NCBI GenBank assembly: GCA_029071325.1
Contig: JAIEAP010000002.1
Coordinates: 1-64,000 of the forward strand
Length of the DNA stretch: 64,000 nt
Origin: Lachnospiraceae bacterium
Lineage (GTDB): Bacteria; Bacillota; Clostridia; Lachnospirales; Lachnospiraceae
Direction of reading: 5' to 3'
The translations under genes were made by a program, and so were the position numbers. Below are positions 41,326 through 51,272 of this stretch, one piece after another. The notes beneath the pieces were generated by a model. The model made no database searches. It was not told the origin of the DNA and was given only the letters and a program-made list of their open reading frames with translations. Within the stretch, counting starts at the first letter, position 1; each line of letters begins with the position of its first letter.

Positions 41326-43305
41326 ATGAATCAGAAGACAAATGTGAAAGGAAGTATCAGGTTTCGTATTGCAGGTTTAGTGACGATCGGTATCGTTATG
41401 ATTATCTTTGTGACAGCATTTATCAATGGTGTCTCGATGAAAAATGTAATGGTCGATAACGAGAGTGTTATTCTTTCTGATGAAGCAGTTTCTAATGCGA
41501 AAATCATTAACCAATGGCTGGAACGGCAGGGAGATATCGTGCATACCCTGAGAAATTCCCTTGCTTTTATGAATGAGAAGAACGAGAAAAAAATCATGGA
41601 TTATCTCGAGGAAAATCTTGCCCGCAATGAAGATGCGCTGATGTATTACTGCTGCTTTGGATATAACGGCGGTGTGCTTCCTGCAAATCATTCAGAGCTG
41701 GATCTGGATCCTACTACCAGAAATTGGTGGAAGGAAGCAATTGAGAAAAATACGCTTATCTATACAGCACCCTACAAAGATTTTGCTTCCGGAACAATGA
41801 TCGTGAGTATCGCGGAGCCCATGATGATCGAGGGCGAGCAGGCGGTCATGCTGGCAGACATCAGTATTGACAGGCTTGTAGACATGACGCAGCAGATCAG
41901 CGAGATGACAGGACTTGAAACCTTTTTGCTGGCAAATGACGGCAGTGTCATTACCCACGGGAATGAAGATTTTCTTCCAAAAGAGGAGGGTAACACCATC
42001 CTGCAGGAAGTATTGGACATAAATCTGGAATCAGACGAAACGGATGTTTTCCGGGATTATGACGGGAAAAGCAAATATATCGCCATAGGTACGGCGGAGA
42101 CAACCGGATGGAAACTCGGCGTTTTTCAGGATACCGCAGTGATCAATCATGCCCTTGTGAATAATCTGATCGTACCGGTTGTATTTGGAATCTGCCTTAT
42201 GCTGGTTACAGTGATCATTGTAAATGTTGTGATCAGTAAATTACTGCAGCCAATGAATGCGATGAAGCAGTTTGTCAAGGAAAAGGTGGTCGGTCTCGAA
42301 AATATTATTCCGCATAAAAATGAAGTGCAGGAGATTTCATATCTGATCAAAGAGCTGGAGCAGCGTTTTATTGCCACGATCCGTCAGACGAAGAATGATT
42401 CCAGTGATATTCAGGCTAAAATGACTTCTGCCAATCAGAAAGTTTCCAGTATAGGCGGAAATATTATGGAAATCAGCGCCTCCATGCAGAGTACGGGTGC
42501 CAGTATTGATATGCAGACAGAGAATATACAGAATATTGATACTACTTGCGACGAAATCGAGGCATCGATTGCCCGTCTTGCCTCGGATGCACAGGCGATG
42601 GCGGAAAGAGCCGGTGAAATCGTAGAGCGCGTAGAGGAGATCGTGCCGCAGATTCTGGCGGATAAACAAAATGCCGTTGTCGTGACAAAAGAGAGCCGTT
42701 CCCGTCTTCTTGTGGCAATTAAGAACGCAGATGTTATCCATCAGATTAAGGATGTAGCAGATGCGATCCAGGATATAGCAGGCCAGACAAATCTGCTGGC
42801 CCTGAACGCATCTATTGAAGCTGCCAGGGCGGGAGAAGCAGGTAAGGGCTTTGCCGTAGTTGCGGAAGAAATTAAAAATTTAAGTGATATAACCAGCAGA
42901 GAAATAGAAAAAGTCAATGCATTGACGAAGGAAGTCCTGAATAATGTAAAGGTTCTTGCGGATGAGGGTGAGGCAATCCTATCCTTCCTGGACGGAACAG
43001 TCATGAAGGATTATGAACACCTTGAAATGCTGGCAGATAACTATCGGACGGATTCCGATTATTATGCGGGGACAAGCAATGGCTTCAAAGAAAACGCCGA
43101 TGCTCTGAGCGAATCTGTCCGGCAGATTAATGTGAATATCGGTCTGGTACATTCCGCGCAGGATGAGCTAAATAAAGCGATCCAGTCGGTCAACGATAAT
43201 CTGCAGCAAATGACAGTTGACAGTACGAAGGTATCAGAGGAGACGGGGGATGTGCTACAATGCATTGAAACCCTGCAGGAGACAATGGATACATTTCATA
43301 TCTGA
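41326..43305 (+). CDS. Methyl-accepting chemotaxis protein with extracellular Cache-like sensor
   Basis: A 659-residue chemoreceptor. The first membrane segment lies at about 12-32, an extracellular dCache-like sensor follows to about 275, and the second segment is at about 281-305 ([21 protein letters not shown]). A HAMP-like region and the signalling hairpin come next, with the conserved tip [38 protein letters not shown] (family signature, in parts). Cache residues such as [13 protein letters not shown] and [11 protein letters not shown] are typical of amino-acid or organic-acid sensors, but the ligand is unknown. No other chemotaxis gene is nearby. ATG 41326 after GGGAGAACAGA. Confidence 0.92.
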   Translation: MNQKTNVKGSIRFRIAGLVTIGIVMIIFVTAFINGVSMKNVMVDNESVILSDEAVSNAKIINQWLERQGDIVHTLRNSLAFMNEKNEKKIMDYLEENLARNEDALMYYCCFGYNGGVLPANHSELDLDPTTRNWWKEAIEKNTLIYTAPYKDFASGTMIVSIAEPMMIEGEQAVMLADISIDRLVDMTQQISEMTGLETFLLANDGSVITHGNEDFLPKEEGNTILQEVLDINLESDETDVFRDYDGKSKYIAIGTAETTGWKLGVFQDTAVINHALVNNLIVPVVFGICLMLVTVIIVNVVISKLLQPMNAMKQFVKEKVVGLENIIPHKNEVQEISYLIKELEQRFIATIRQTKNDSSDIQAKMTSANQKVSSIGGNIMEISASMQSTGASIDMQTENIQNIDTTCDEIEASIARLASDAQAMAERAGEIVERVEEIVPQILADKQNAVVVTKESRSRLLVAIKNADVIHQIKDVADAIQDIAGQTNLLALNASIEAARAGEAGKGFAVVAEEIKNLSDITSREIEKVNALTKEVLNNVKVLADEGEAILSFLDGTVMKDYEHLEMLADNYRTDSDYYAGTSNGFKENADALSESVRQINVNIGLVHSAQDELNKAIQSVNDNLQQMTVDSTKVSEETGDVLQCIETLQETMDTFHI

Positions 43306-43422
43306 CAGATAAAGCTGACAGGTATCTCCTATGCAGATCAAATGGAAATTAAAAAGCGGTTGACAATGCGCAGAAGCGGGCAGATGATAGTAGTATAGAA
43401 TTTGCGTGAGGAGGTTGTAACC

Positions 43423-44880
43423 ATGCGGATTGCAATTTGCGATGATGACGAGCAGGAGCTTATGCATCTGTCGGAGCTGATCACCGAATATCAGATGAGC
43501 CGTGAGGTGAGCCTTGACTGCCATCTCTTTCATAATGGCACGGAACTTTTATGTGATATGAAGGGGGGAGATTATGATCTTGTCCTGCTGGACGTACTCA
43601 TGCCGGGAGTAAACGGGATACAGGCAGCGCAGGAGTTGAGAGAGCTTGACCAAAACGTTAAGCTCATTTTCATATCCGCATCGCCGGAATTTGCCCTGGA
43701 TAGTTACCGCGTGGGGGCATACCATTATCTGCTCAAGCCTGCAGACGCAGATGCGTTTTTCACGCTGTTGGACAGGATAGGAAGTGAACTGTTCGCGCAG
43801 GAGGAGCAGGGATTTGTGCTGAAGAACCGGAAGGGCGTTGTCAGAGTATCCTTCCCACAGCTGGAATTTGTGGAAGTGATAAATAAGACGGTGTCTTTTC
43901 ATATGGCGGACGGCACAATTCACGAAGCGACGGCTACGCTGGGGGATTTTGAGAGTAAGCTTTTGTCCAGGCCGGAGTTTATAAAGCCCCACCGCTCTTA
44001 TCTTGTCAATTTAAGCTATGTCCAGGCCATCGGCGCTAATTGCATAGTGACAAAGAGAGGGAACAGTATTCCCATATCGCGGCAGCGGCGCAGTCAGGTT
44101 CAGGATGCCTATATGCACTTTTTGCTTCGGACCGGGACGAGTAGCTCCGCCTCTGATGCACAGGCAGCAGCATCCACAGCAGGGCAGGAACATTCCAATG
44201 GCCCGTGGCGGATCCTGCTGGTGGATGACGATCCGGTGGAACGTACTTTTTGGGCAGATATTTTGCGGCGCCATGGCTGTGTGGTACAGCCGGCAGAGAA
44301 TGGCGAGGAGGCGCTGAAGCTGGCGGTGGACGAATCATACGACTGCGTGCTTCTGGATGTGATGATTCCTGGTGAGGATGGATTTTCCATTTGTGAAAGG
44401 ATACGCAGGCTTATCGTTGCGCCTGTCATTTTCCTGAGCTGTCTCACCGAATCGGACAAGCAGGTAGAAGGGTTTGCAGCAGGCGGAATAGACTATATCA
44501 CCAAGGATACCCCGGCTGATCTGTTCTGGGCCAAGGTGGAGACCCGCATCAGGCTGGCAGTGTCCGACCGCACCCAGTTCTGCTTTGGTCCGCTCCTTTT
44601 GGATCTGACGGAGCGCAGGGTGTTACTAGATGGGGAGGAACTGTTTCTTACCCCTATCGAATTCGATATTTTGTGGCGTCTTTCGGAACGCACAGAGCAT
44701 ATTTTTACACCGGAGGAGATTTTTGCTATGATCTGGAGCGGTCAGCCCTGGGACGGCGGCAAGACGGTGCAGATACACATGTCCAGGCTCCGGCGGAAAC
44801 TGGAAAAGGCGTGGACGCAACATTACTTTATTGAGACGGTCTGGGGTCAGGGCTATCGTTTTGTCCCAGCAGACTGCTGA
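43423..44880 (+). CDS. Double response regulator: REC-LytTR-REC-winged helix in one chain
   Basis: A 485-residue protein joining two complete response regulators. REC1 (1-120) has phospho-acceptor D57 in LVLLDVLMPG; a LytTR DNA-binding domain follows (about 130-235, RPEFIKPHRSYLVN). After a Ser/Ala/Gln-rich linker (234-262), REC2 has D312 in CVLLDVMIPG, and an OmpR-type winged helix ends the chain (about 385-485, LTPIEFDILWRLSE, VWGQGYRFVP). Both acceptor Asp residues and both DNA-binding domains look intact. ATG 43423 follows GAGGAGGTTGTAACC. The next gene encodes a histidine kinase 25 bases downstream, the likely partner. The unusual fusion would let one protein bind two kinds of operator. 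Confidence 0.85.
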   Translation: MRIAICDDDEQELMHLSELITEYQMSREVSLDCHLFHNGTELLCDMKGGDYDLVLLDVLMPGVNGIQAAQELRELDQNVKLIFISASPEFALDSYRVGAYHYLLKPADADAFFTLLDRIGSELFAQEEQGFVLKNRKGVVRVSFPQLEFVEVINKTVSFHMADGTIHEATATLGDFESKLLSRPEFIKPHRSYLVNLSYVQAIGANCIVTKRGNSIPISRQRRSQVQDAYMHFLLRTGTSSSASDAQAAASTAGQEHSNGPWRILLVDDDPVERTFWADILRRHGCVVQPAENGEEALKLAVDESYDCVLLDVMIPGEDGFSICERIRRLIVAPVIFLSCLTESDKQVEGFAAGGIDYITKDTPADLFWAKVETRIRLAVSDRTQFCFGPLLLDLTERRVLLDGEELFLTPIEFDILWRLSERTEHIFTPEEIFAMIWSGQPWDGGKTVQIHMSRLRRKLEKAWTQHYFIETVWGQGYRFVPADC

Positions 44881-44905
44881 AGTTGTATGGAAGGAGGAGA
44901 TATGC

Positions 44906-46816
44906 ATGAAACGGCAGGTTTTGTGGCAGCCACCGGTAATTCTGGTGGTATTGGCGGTCTTTTTTACGATACTGTTTTATGCGGACAATAAATACCAAAC
45001 CCCTCCTCCGTATGGAAAGTCCGGTGTCATAACTTTAAGCGAGGGAGATCTGGAGCGGGATACCCCCATTTTCCTGATTGACGGCTGGCTGCTTACCGAT
45101 GAGCATGAGACGGACAAACCCACTTATATCGGGGAATTCTCCAATTTGCAGCGTGGGGAACTCTCTATTTCGCCTCATGGGTGGGCACGCTATCAGCTGA
45201 CGCTGCGTTATGAGGGGGAGCCGGGAATCGTGTCCGTGGATTTCCCGCAGCTTTCTATGCAGTATGTCATTGCTTTGGACGGGACACGGCTTACAGAGGG
45301 GGAGGGCAACGGACGGATCACGTTCCTGCTGACCCCCGGGGACCATGTTCTGGTGGTGGAGACTTCGTCGAAGCTTGGATATTACAGCGGAATGTATTTT
45401 CCGCCCGCCCTGGGTACGGTCAGGACGCTCTCGCGGGTAAGCAGTCTGCAGAGTTTTGCTTATGCGCTGGCCTTTTTGCTGCCGCTGGTGCTGGCGGCAT
45501 TCACGCTGTTCCTGTGGAGAACAGGAGGAAGTCTCAGCCGTTGGTTCGCAGTCCTCTGTGGTTGTTATGCTCTCTATATGGTCCGGTATTTTGTGTTCCT
45601 TTTTGCTATGCCTGTGCTGCCGTATTGGTTTTTCGTGCAGAGTCTGGCGTTGTATTGTCTGTGTTTTTGCGTAGTGAAGCTTACCGTGCTGGCTTCCGGC
45701 AGGGGTTCCAGCAGCGCGTGGCGTCTTATGAGTGGAATCCTGCTGGCGTTTTCTGCAGTGCTGTTGGTGCTTGCCCTGCTTACTTCCATATTGCCGTGGG
45801 CGGTCGTTGTTCATGGCCGGCTGACGGACATTTACTATGTGCTGACCTTTGGCGGCGCTGCATTTTTTACGGTACGGGGGATCAGGGCGCGGAGCTGGGA
45901 GAGCGGATATACGATGGCGGGATGCGCTGTGTTTGGTGTGGGGCTTCTGGTCAACCTCCTGTTTTCCAACCGCTTTGAGCCTATCCGTTTTTTCTGGCAG
46001 TTTGAGTGGTGCGGCCTCTTTCTGGTGCTGCTGTTTGGCGTCATGATGGTATTTCGCAACCGCCGCGTCCTGCGGGAGAACGAAGCACTTACCAATCATT
46101 TGGAGGAGCAGGTGAAAAAACGTACCGAGGAAGTTACTCAGCTTTTGAATGAACGCAAGGCATTCTTCTCCGATATGGCCCATGATCTGAAAGCGCCGGT
46201 ATTTGCAACGCAGTCTTTTATCGAGGCGATTCGAAGGAGCAGTGTGGGAGTGGATACGGAATTGCGGGGGTATCTTGACCAGGCAGAGGCCAAGCAGCGG
46301 GAAATGGCCCGGCGTCTGCAGGGACTGTCCACCATCAATGCGTTGGATAAGATTGAAGGGGAACGCGTCCGCGTATCCCTTCAGGAGATGCTTGCGGAGA
46401 TTTACGCCATCCATCATGGCGAAGCAGAGGTTCAGTCGGTGTATCTGATCGTGGAGCCGCCGCAGCAGGATGCGTTTCTGCTGGCGCAACCGGAAAAGAT
46501 TAATATACTGTTCGAAAATCTTATTTATAATGCGCTCAAGGCAACGCCCCGCAACGGGAGTATCAGGGTATCTGCCCGGGTGGCGGGGGATAAGATCAGT
46601 ATGAGTGTGGCGGACACCGGATGCGGTATCCCGGAAGAGGATCTGCCGCTTATCTTCCGGCGGTTTTATGTGGGAGCGAATAACAGGAAAAGCGGCACGG
46701 GACTGGGGCTGTATATTGTACATAGTATCGTGACCGAGCTGGGAGGCACCATAAATGTCCGTTCCACCGTAGGGATGGGGACGGAATTTATGATGGAATT
46801 CCCACGGGTTGTTTAG
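44906..46816 (+). CDS. Membrane sensor histidine kinase, 7TM-like
   Basis: A 636-residue kinase. One N-terminal membrane segment (about 9-28) is followed by an extracytoplasmic region (to about 185) and seven or so hydrophobic segments (about 190-395), as in 7TMR-DISM kinases. HisKA with H426 in FFSDMAHDLKAPV comes next, then HATPase_c with NLIYNALKATPRNG, DTGCGIPEEDLPLIFRRFY and GTGLGLYIV. ATG 44906, after AAGGAGGAGATATGC, is preferred because another ATG at 44902 is out of frame. It is the probable partner of the double response regulator encoded upstream. The stop overlaps that of the convergent gene. Confidence 0.9.
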   Translation: MKRQVLWQPPVILVVLAVFFTILFYADNKYQTPPPYGKSGVITLSEGDLERDTPIFLIDGWLLTDEHETDKPTYIGEFSNLQRGELSISPHGWARYQLTLRYEGEPGIVSVDFPQLSMQYVIALDGTRLTEGEGNGRITFLLTPGDHVLVVETSSKLGYYSGMYFPPALGTVRTLSRVSSLQSFAYALAFLLPLVLAAFTLFLWRTGGSLSRWFAVLCGCYALYMVRYFVFLFAMPVLPYWFFVQSLALYCLCFCVVKLTVLASGRGSSSAWRLMSGILLAFSAVLLVLALLTSILPWAVVVHGRLTDIYYVLTFGGAAFFTVRGIRARSWESGYTMAGCAVFGVGLLVNLLFSNRFEPIRFFWQFEWCGLFLVLLFGVMMVFRNRRVLRENEALTNHLEEQVKKRTEEVTQLLNERKAFFSDMAHDLKAPVFATQSFIEAIRRSSVGVDTELRGYLDQAEAKQREMARRLQGLSTINALDKIEGERVRVSLQEMLAEIYAIHHGEAEVQSVYLIVEPPQQDAFLLAQPEKINILFENLIYNALKATPRNGSIRVSARVAGDKISMSVADTGCGIPEEDLPLIFRRFYVGANNRKSGTGLGLYIVHSIVTELGGTINVRSTVGMGTEFMMEFPRVV

Positions 46817-48588
46817 CGCTTCCTTCGGAAGGCCATAGCTCTGCCGGCAACAGCGGCGATGCAGATAACGGTTATGGCGGCCGCCGCCGGGAGGAGCAGT
46901 CCGAGACTGCTGCCGTCCGTATCCCGGACCGGCTGCTCGGTCAGGTCAGACTTTTCCTGTAGAGCAGTTCCTGCTTTTTCAGCGGCTGACACCGGAGGCG
47001 CCGTGACCGCGGTTCCGGCGCTCAGTGTGGGCATGTCTGCCGGGGGCCCTTCTTCGTTGCCGGTGACAGCGTTATTTATGCTATGATCGCTGGTGACGCC
47101 GGCGCTCATGATATTCTCATTTGTGCCTGGTTCAGTCTGTACCGCAATAGAAGGCTGTGCCGGAGTTTCGGCCGTATCCGGCAAATCTGAATTCGTTATA
47201 TCTGTGTCCGTTACACCGCCGGATGTTGTATCTGGCGGTTCTGTTTTATCCTCCGGCTCCCGGGGCAGATCCGGTCGCTGTCCGTCCTCGTTGCTGTCGT
47301 CCCTGTTGCCGGCGCCGGCATTGGCTTCATTTCCTCCGGAACCGGCAATATCTGGCAGATTGGGAGGAAGGTCATATGTATCGGGCCATGTCAGGACAAG
47401 CTGTTTGCCGTTGTACACGCCTCCCTCGATCATGAGGCCGATCCAAAAGGGTGTGGGATCATTTCCCGCGGCTATGGCAGCAAGGTAAGACTGGTATGGC
47501 TCCATAGTGCTGTCCAGGACAAAGGTATATCCGCTGTTGGCAGTGGAAGGTTGGGTATTGACGGCCTCCAGCAATAGAAGATGGGGGAGCTCCGTCCATT
47601 CGGAAGCGTCCTTTGGCAGTATGTATGCCCGGATGGCGGTGGCGCCGGTGGGCTTCAGGTTGAAGGCTACCTCTAGTCCGGTGTTTTCCGCCGACAATAC
47701 CCCGGTAGGAGCCTCGTCCTTTGTCACGACATTCAGAATCAGTTCCACCTCGTCCGTAATGACATACTGACCGACGGTCAGCGGTTCGTTCAGTTGAAAG
47801 ATGCCCATTGGCGTATTCAGTAATGTGCCGCTGGGAACCACGATTTCCTCCGCGGCATCCGCAATGGTCACGCGGCTGCTGGCAGTAAGACGGGGGAGTG
47901 ACAGGGGCTTCCATGTGACGGGACAGTCTATCGTACCCTTCGTAACATGAGACGATCCGTTCGTGAGCTGGACTTCAACGGGAAGAGTGTCCGGCAGGAG
48001 CGCGGATATGTCTTCCGGCGTGGCATCCTCGCTTACGGTAAGCTGATATCTTCCGAAGTAACGGAAGGGGTTGGTTTCACGGACAAGCACGGAAGGAGCA
48101 AAGGTGGCAATGGGGGTGAGTCCATCCGGAAGCGTCTGCGGTTCCCCCCGGTCAATGAGGGCGGTCTGGGTCTCGTAGGTATCCCCGTTTTCTAAGGTAA
48201 GGCGCAGCTTCACATAGAAGCGGTCCAGCGCTCCGGCAAGATAGCTTTTCAGTGGTTCGCTGCCGGCATAGAGGCAGACCTGTCGTTGCAGCTTTGCCGG
48301 TTCGCCTGTATCTTCCGTGGCCAGCAAATGTAAATCCCAGGGTTCTTCGCAGACCTGATAGGTTTCCCCGTCCAGAGAGTACAGCGTCTGAACGAGGATG
48401 GCATTGGGCGGGAATTCTGAAAAAGTGCCTTTTACGACATACCCCTGAAAGGAATATTCTATATTGGCGTCAAACGCCGGCACCTCATCGAAGGCCGGTA
48501 CGTCAGGCTCTTTTGCAAATATCGGAACGCTGTTGGCTATTATAAACAGAGCAGCCAATGCCGCTATAAGTTTTTGCTGTATCTTCAT
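46813..48588 (-). CDS. Secreted, C-terminally membrane-anchored surface protein
   Basis: The 591-residue protein has a signal peptide (residues 1 to ~25, LIAALAALFIIANSVPIFA). An all-beta extracellular region extends to about 410, then a Pro/Asp/Glu/Thr/Asn-rich low-complexity spacer (about 410-545), a C-terminal membrane helix (LLLPAAAAITVICIAAVAG) and a basic tail (FRRKR). No LPXTG motif is visible, so it is anchored by the helix. The family is unrecognised. It is convergent with and overlaps the stop of the 7TM-like kinase gene, and may be regulated by the neighbouring systems. ATG at 48588 with CGGAGTG upstream. Confidence 0.7.
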   Translation of the reverse strand: MKIQQKLIAALAALFIIANSVPIFAKEPDVPAFDEVPAFDANIEYSFQGYVVKGTFSEFPPNAILVQTLYSLDGETYQVCEEPWDLHLLATEDTGEPAKLQRQVCLYAGSEPLKSYLAGALDRFYVKLRLTLENGDTYETQTALIDRGEPQTLPDGLTPIATFAPSVLVRETNPFRYFGRYQLTVSEDATPEDISALLPDTLPVEVQLTNGSSHVTKGTIDCPVTWKPLSLPRLTASSRVTIADAAEEIVVPSGTLLNTPMGIFQLNEPLTVGQYVITDEVELILNVVTKDEAPTGVLSAENTGLEVAFNLKPTGATAIRAYILPKDASEWTELPHLLLLEAVNTQPSTANSGYTFVLDSTMEPYQSYLAAIAAGNDPTPFWIGLMIEGGVYNGKQLVLTWPDTYDLPPNLPDIAGSGGNEANAGAGNRDDSNEDGQRPDLPREPEDKTEPPDTTSGGVTDTDITNSDLPDTAETPAQPSIAVQTEPGTNENIMSAGVTSDHSINNAVTGNEEGPPADMPTLSAGTAVTAPPVSAAEKAGTALQEKSDLTEQPVRDTDGSSLGLLLPAAAAITVICIAAVAGRAMAFRRKR

Positions 48589-48709
48589 ATGTATACACTC
48601 CGTTTGATATAGTTTAAGGTCATTCTATTGCAGCTCCAGGTTACCGTTCGCGCAGATTCAGTTACATTTTGCGCCGCTGGCAGTCCCGGCGTTTTTTTTC
48701 TGTTATATT

Positions 48710-48905
48710 GTAACTATTCAGAACCCCTCCCCACAAATTCGCAAAACCGCACGACCAGTCGTGCTTTACCGCTGCTGCGCAGCTAATTTTGCTCATATAT
48801 GGGGAGGTGGCTTTATTCGAGCCGCCTTAGAATCATACAATATGCTTCTTTCATGCAAGCATGACGAAGCTATTTGTATGATTCCAAGGGGTTCTGAATA
48901 GTTAC
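48710..48905. mobile_element. 196-bp MITE with 19-bp inverted repeats and 8-bp target duplication (IS66-like ends)
   Basis: The left end GTAACTATTCAGAACCCCT (48710-48728) is the exact reverse complement of the right end (48887-48905). GTTATATT flanks it on both sides (48702-48709 and 48906-48913), a direct target-site duplication. GTAA ends and an 8-bp duplication are hallmarks of IS66-family elements. There is no coding gene inside; internal pairings (CCTCCCCA/TGGGGAGG, AATCATACAA/TTGTATGATT) would form a branched RNA or DNA structure. It sits in the gene-free 48589-49117 gap. The rest of the gap shows an AT-rich right flank with no clear promoter. Confidence 0.88.
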
Positions 48906-49117
48906 GTTATATTTAGATAAATTGAGCTGTGTCCGCCCGGATTTCAATCCAATTATTTTGACATAATTTTAATAAGAGTCGGTTGTTGTGTCAAGTGTTG
49001 TCACTATATTCCAGCAGAGAAGGTAACAGTTTGGCCCGCGCCATTCACAAAGGCGTTTCAATTGCAGAATTATGGCTGCGTGTCAAAGCTGCAGCTTATA
49101 GAAAGGGTATGGTTATT

Positions 49118-49855
49118 ATGATAAAGATAGCGGTTTGCGATGATGATGCATCGGCACTAAATGAAATCAACGTCCTGCTCCAGCGTTACCGCGCAGAATG
49201 TAATCAGGACATTATATACATAACTTTTCACAGTCCGCTGGAGCTGCTGGTGGAGATTGAAAAGGGAATGCGCTGGGATATCCTGTTTCTGGATGTCGTC
49301 ATGCCGGGCGAAAACGGCATTAGTGTGGCAAGAGAGATCCGCCAATATGATAACACAGTAAAAATAATCTTTCTGACCTCGTCATCGGAATATGCGGTGG
49401 AATCCTATGTGGTGGGCGCGTATTTCTATCAGATGAAGCCCGTTTGTGCGGAACGTTTTTTTCAATTGATGGATTCTGCCATTACGGAATGCGAGAAGGA
49501 GCAGCAGTGTGGTCTGATCCTGCGCTGTAAGGGAGGTGTCACGCGGATTCATCTGGAAAAGCTGGAGTACTGTGAGGTGATGGGCCGTACATTATTGTTC
49601 CACCTGGAAAACGGGAAGGTTCTTGAGAGCACCGGGAGCCTGGATGAACTGTGCGGCAAGCTGGCGCAGCATGATAATTTTATGCGGCCGCACCGCTCGT
49701 TTCTGATCAATATGGAGTATATCCAGAATATTTCCTATAAGGCGATCACGATGGAGGATCTCTCGGAGATCCCCATTCCCCACGGGAAATGCTCTGAGAT
49801 CAAAAACCAGTATCTGGAATACGCCTTTAACAGAAAGCAGGTGTTTTTGTCGTGA
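49118..49855 (+). CDS. LytTR-family response regulator (AgrA-like)
   Basis: A 245-residue regulator. REC (1-125) has acidic residues D8-D10 and phospho-acceptor D59 in ILFLDVVMPGENGISVAREIR; the LytTR domain (about 140-240) carries RPHRSFLINMEYIQNI. It is close in sequence to the first half of the double regulator encoded at 43423. ATG 49118 with GAAAGGGTATGG upstream is chosen; an earlier in-frame ATG at 49109 is too close to the ribosome-binding site. The stop overlaps the GTG start of the sensor kinase gene, the standard coupled pair. No AgrB or peptide precursor gene was seen. Confidence 0.9.
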   Translation: MIKIAVCDDDASALNEINVLLQRYRAECNQDIIYITFHSPLELLVEIEKGMRWDILFLDVVMPGENGISVAREIRQYDNTVKIIFLTSSSEYAVESYVVGAYFYQMKPVCAERFFQLMDSAITECEKEQQCGLILRCKGGVTRIHLEKLEYCEVMGRTLLFHLENGKVLESTGSLDELCGKLAQHDNFMRPHRSFLINMEYIQNISYKAITMEDLSEIPIPHGKCSEIKNQYLEYAFNRKQVFLS

Positions 49856-51120
49856 ACTACCTGAATTGGATTAACCTCGGTTCCGTGGGTGTGTTCGGCA
49901 TGATTCTGTCCGCGGAGTTTTGTGATATTGTCTGGACACAGCGCAAAAAGTTGGCTATGGCCGTCAGCATGGCTGTGCTCTTAATGTTTCAGGGAATACT
50001 TTATTTTTTGGTGGATCCGGACATCGTAGAAATTATTTACCCGTTGATCACGCATCTTCCGTTGACGGTGGTACTGTGTGTGCTTAGCAGAAGATGGCTT
50101 TGGCCCACGATCTCAGTCCTGACTGCATATTTGTGCTGTCAGATGCGCCGTTGGCTGGCTTTGCTGACGGTTACTATATTCTCGGGCGGTCCCGCAATGC
50201 AGAATGTGGCGGAACTGGTGATAACCGTGCCCATGCTGCTGTTTCTGCTGTGGTTTGTCGCGCCGTCGGTGCGTTCTGTTTCGCACTTTACCGTTTCGGT
50301 ACAGTGGCAGTTCGGACTGGTGCCGGCGCTATATTATGGCTTTGATTACCTGACGCGTATCTATACGGATCTCCTGATAGAGGGAGGTCCGGTGGTGGTG
50401 GAGTTTATGCCGTTTGTGTGCAGCGTGGCATATCTGGTCTTTGTGTTCCGCACTTCGGAGGCGGAACGGATACGAAGCCGTCTTGAGCAGATACAGGACA
50501 GTATGAATCAGCAGATCACACAGGCCGTCCGCGAGATCGGAGCGCTGCGGAAGTCTGAACAGAAGACCAGAACCTACCGCCACGATCTGCGCCATCATAT
50601 GCAGTATCTGTCCCAGTGCATCGAAAACGGACGGCTGGAACAGGCGCAGGAATATATTCAGGAAATCTGTTCGGATATTGAGGCGAACAAGGTGACCACA
50701 TTCTGCCAAAATGAAGCGGCAAACCTGATATTTTCTTCCTTTGCTGGGCGGATCAGGGAGCGTGGCATCGCACTGCGGATCAGGGCAAAGATTCCTCAGG
50801 ACATCCCAGTATCAGAAAACGATCTGTGTGTGCTGCTGTCCAATGCACTGGAAAATGCGCTGCACGCCTGTGAGAAGCGGATAAAGAGAGGATTGTCCGG
50901 AGGCATTGACGTATTGGCATATGAAAAAAAGGGCAGGTTTTTCCTGCAGCTTACGAATTCCTGTGATGGGGATGTAGCTTTTGAACATGGGATTCCGGTT
51001 ACGGATCATCCGGGGCATGGGATCGGTGTGCGCAGTATCTGTGCCATTGTGGAGCGGTACGGTGGCATATACAGTTTTCTGGTGGAAGAGCAGCGATTTA
51101 TTCTGAGAGTGTCCATTTAG
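49852..51120 (+). CDS. GHKL-type sensor histidine kinase (AgrC-like)
   Basis: A 422-residue kinase with six or so N-terminal membrane segments (about 10-210), then H244 in the Y-R-H-D-L-R-H-H box and a GHKL ATPase domain. ATPase motifs are ENDLCVLLSNALENALHAC and HPGHGIGVRSICAIVERYGG. This is the AgrC/ComD layout that usually reads a peptide signal, and it pairs with the LytTR regulator. The start is GTG 49852, overlapping the regulator stop as GTGA. No cognate peptide gene is visible, so the signal is unknown. Confidence 0.9.
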   Translation: MNYLNWINLGSVGVFGMILSAEFCDIVWTQRKKLAMAVSMAVLLMFQGILYFLVDPDIVEIIYPLITHLPLTVVLCVLSRRWLWPTISVLTAYLCCQMRRWLALLTVTIFSGGPAMQNVAELVITVPMLLFLLWFVAPSVRSVSHFTVSVQWQFGLVPALYYGFDYLTRIYTDLLIEGGPVVVEFMPFVCSVAYLVFVFRTSEAERIRSRLEQIQDSMNQQITQAVREIGALRKSEQKTRTYRHDLRHHMQYLSQCIENGRLEQAQEYIQEICSDIEANKVTTFCQNEAANLIFSSFAGRIRERGIALRIRAKIPQDIPVSENDLCVLLSNALENALHACEKRIKRGLSGGIDVLAYEKKGRFFLQLTNSCDGDVAFEHGIPVTDHPGHGIGVRSICAIVERYGGIYSFLVEEQRFILRVSI

Positions 51121-51148
51121 TGCACTGTCGAGTTGACGTACAAATGCA

Positions 51149-51179
51149 GGAGGAGCAGAAATGTTCCTCTTGTTTTTTT
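51149..51179 (+). terminator. Probable terminator after the GHKL kinase
   Basis: The stem GAGGAGC/GTTCCTC (with one G-U pair) and loop AGAAAT is followed by TTGTTTTTTT. It ends the AgrA/AgrC-like operon before the hybrid kinase. Confidence 0.6.
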
Positions 51180-51272
51180 AAGTTCTAAGCTTATAATATC
51201 TTATTAAGAAGAGACTATAACAGTATATGTTATTTCACGATCAGAAGATAGATATGCAGGAGGCATTTCCCA

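Noticed and set aside
45035-46723. Long open frame of more than 560 codons on the minus strand inside the 7TM-like kinase gene
   Set aside because: It mirrors the codon pattern of the kinase gene, has no ribosome-binding site, and its sequence is rich in His/Gln/Arg as expected for an antisense shadow.
48727-48890. Internal hairpins of the MITE considered as a separate riboswitch or small RNA gene
   Set aside because: The terminal inverted repeats and the 8-bp target duplication explain the region as a mobile element; no promoter or known RNA motif was seen.
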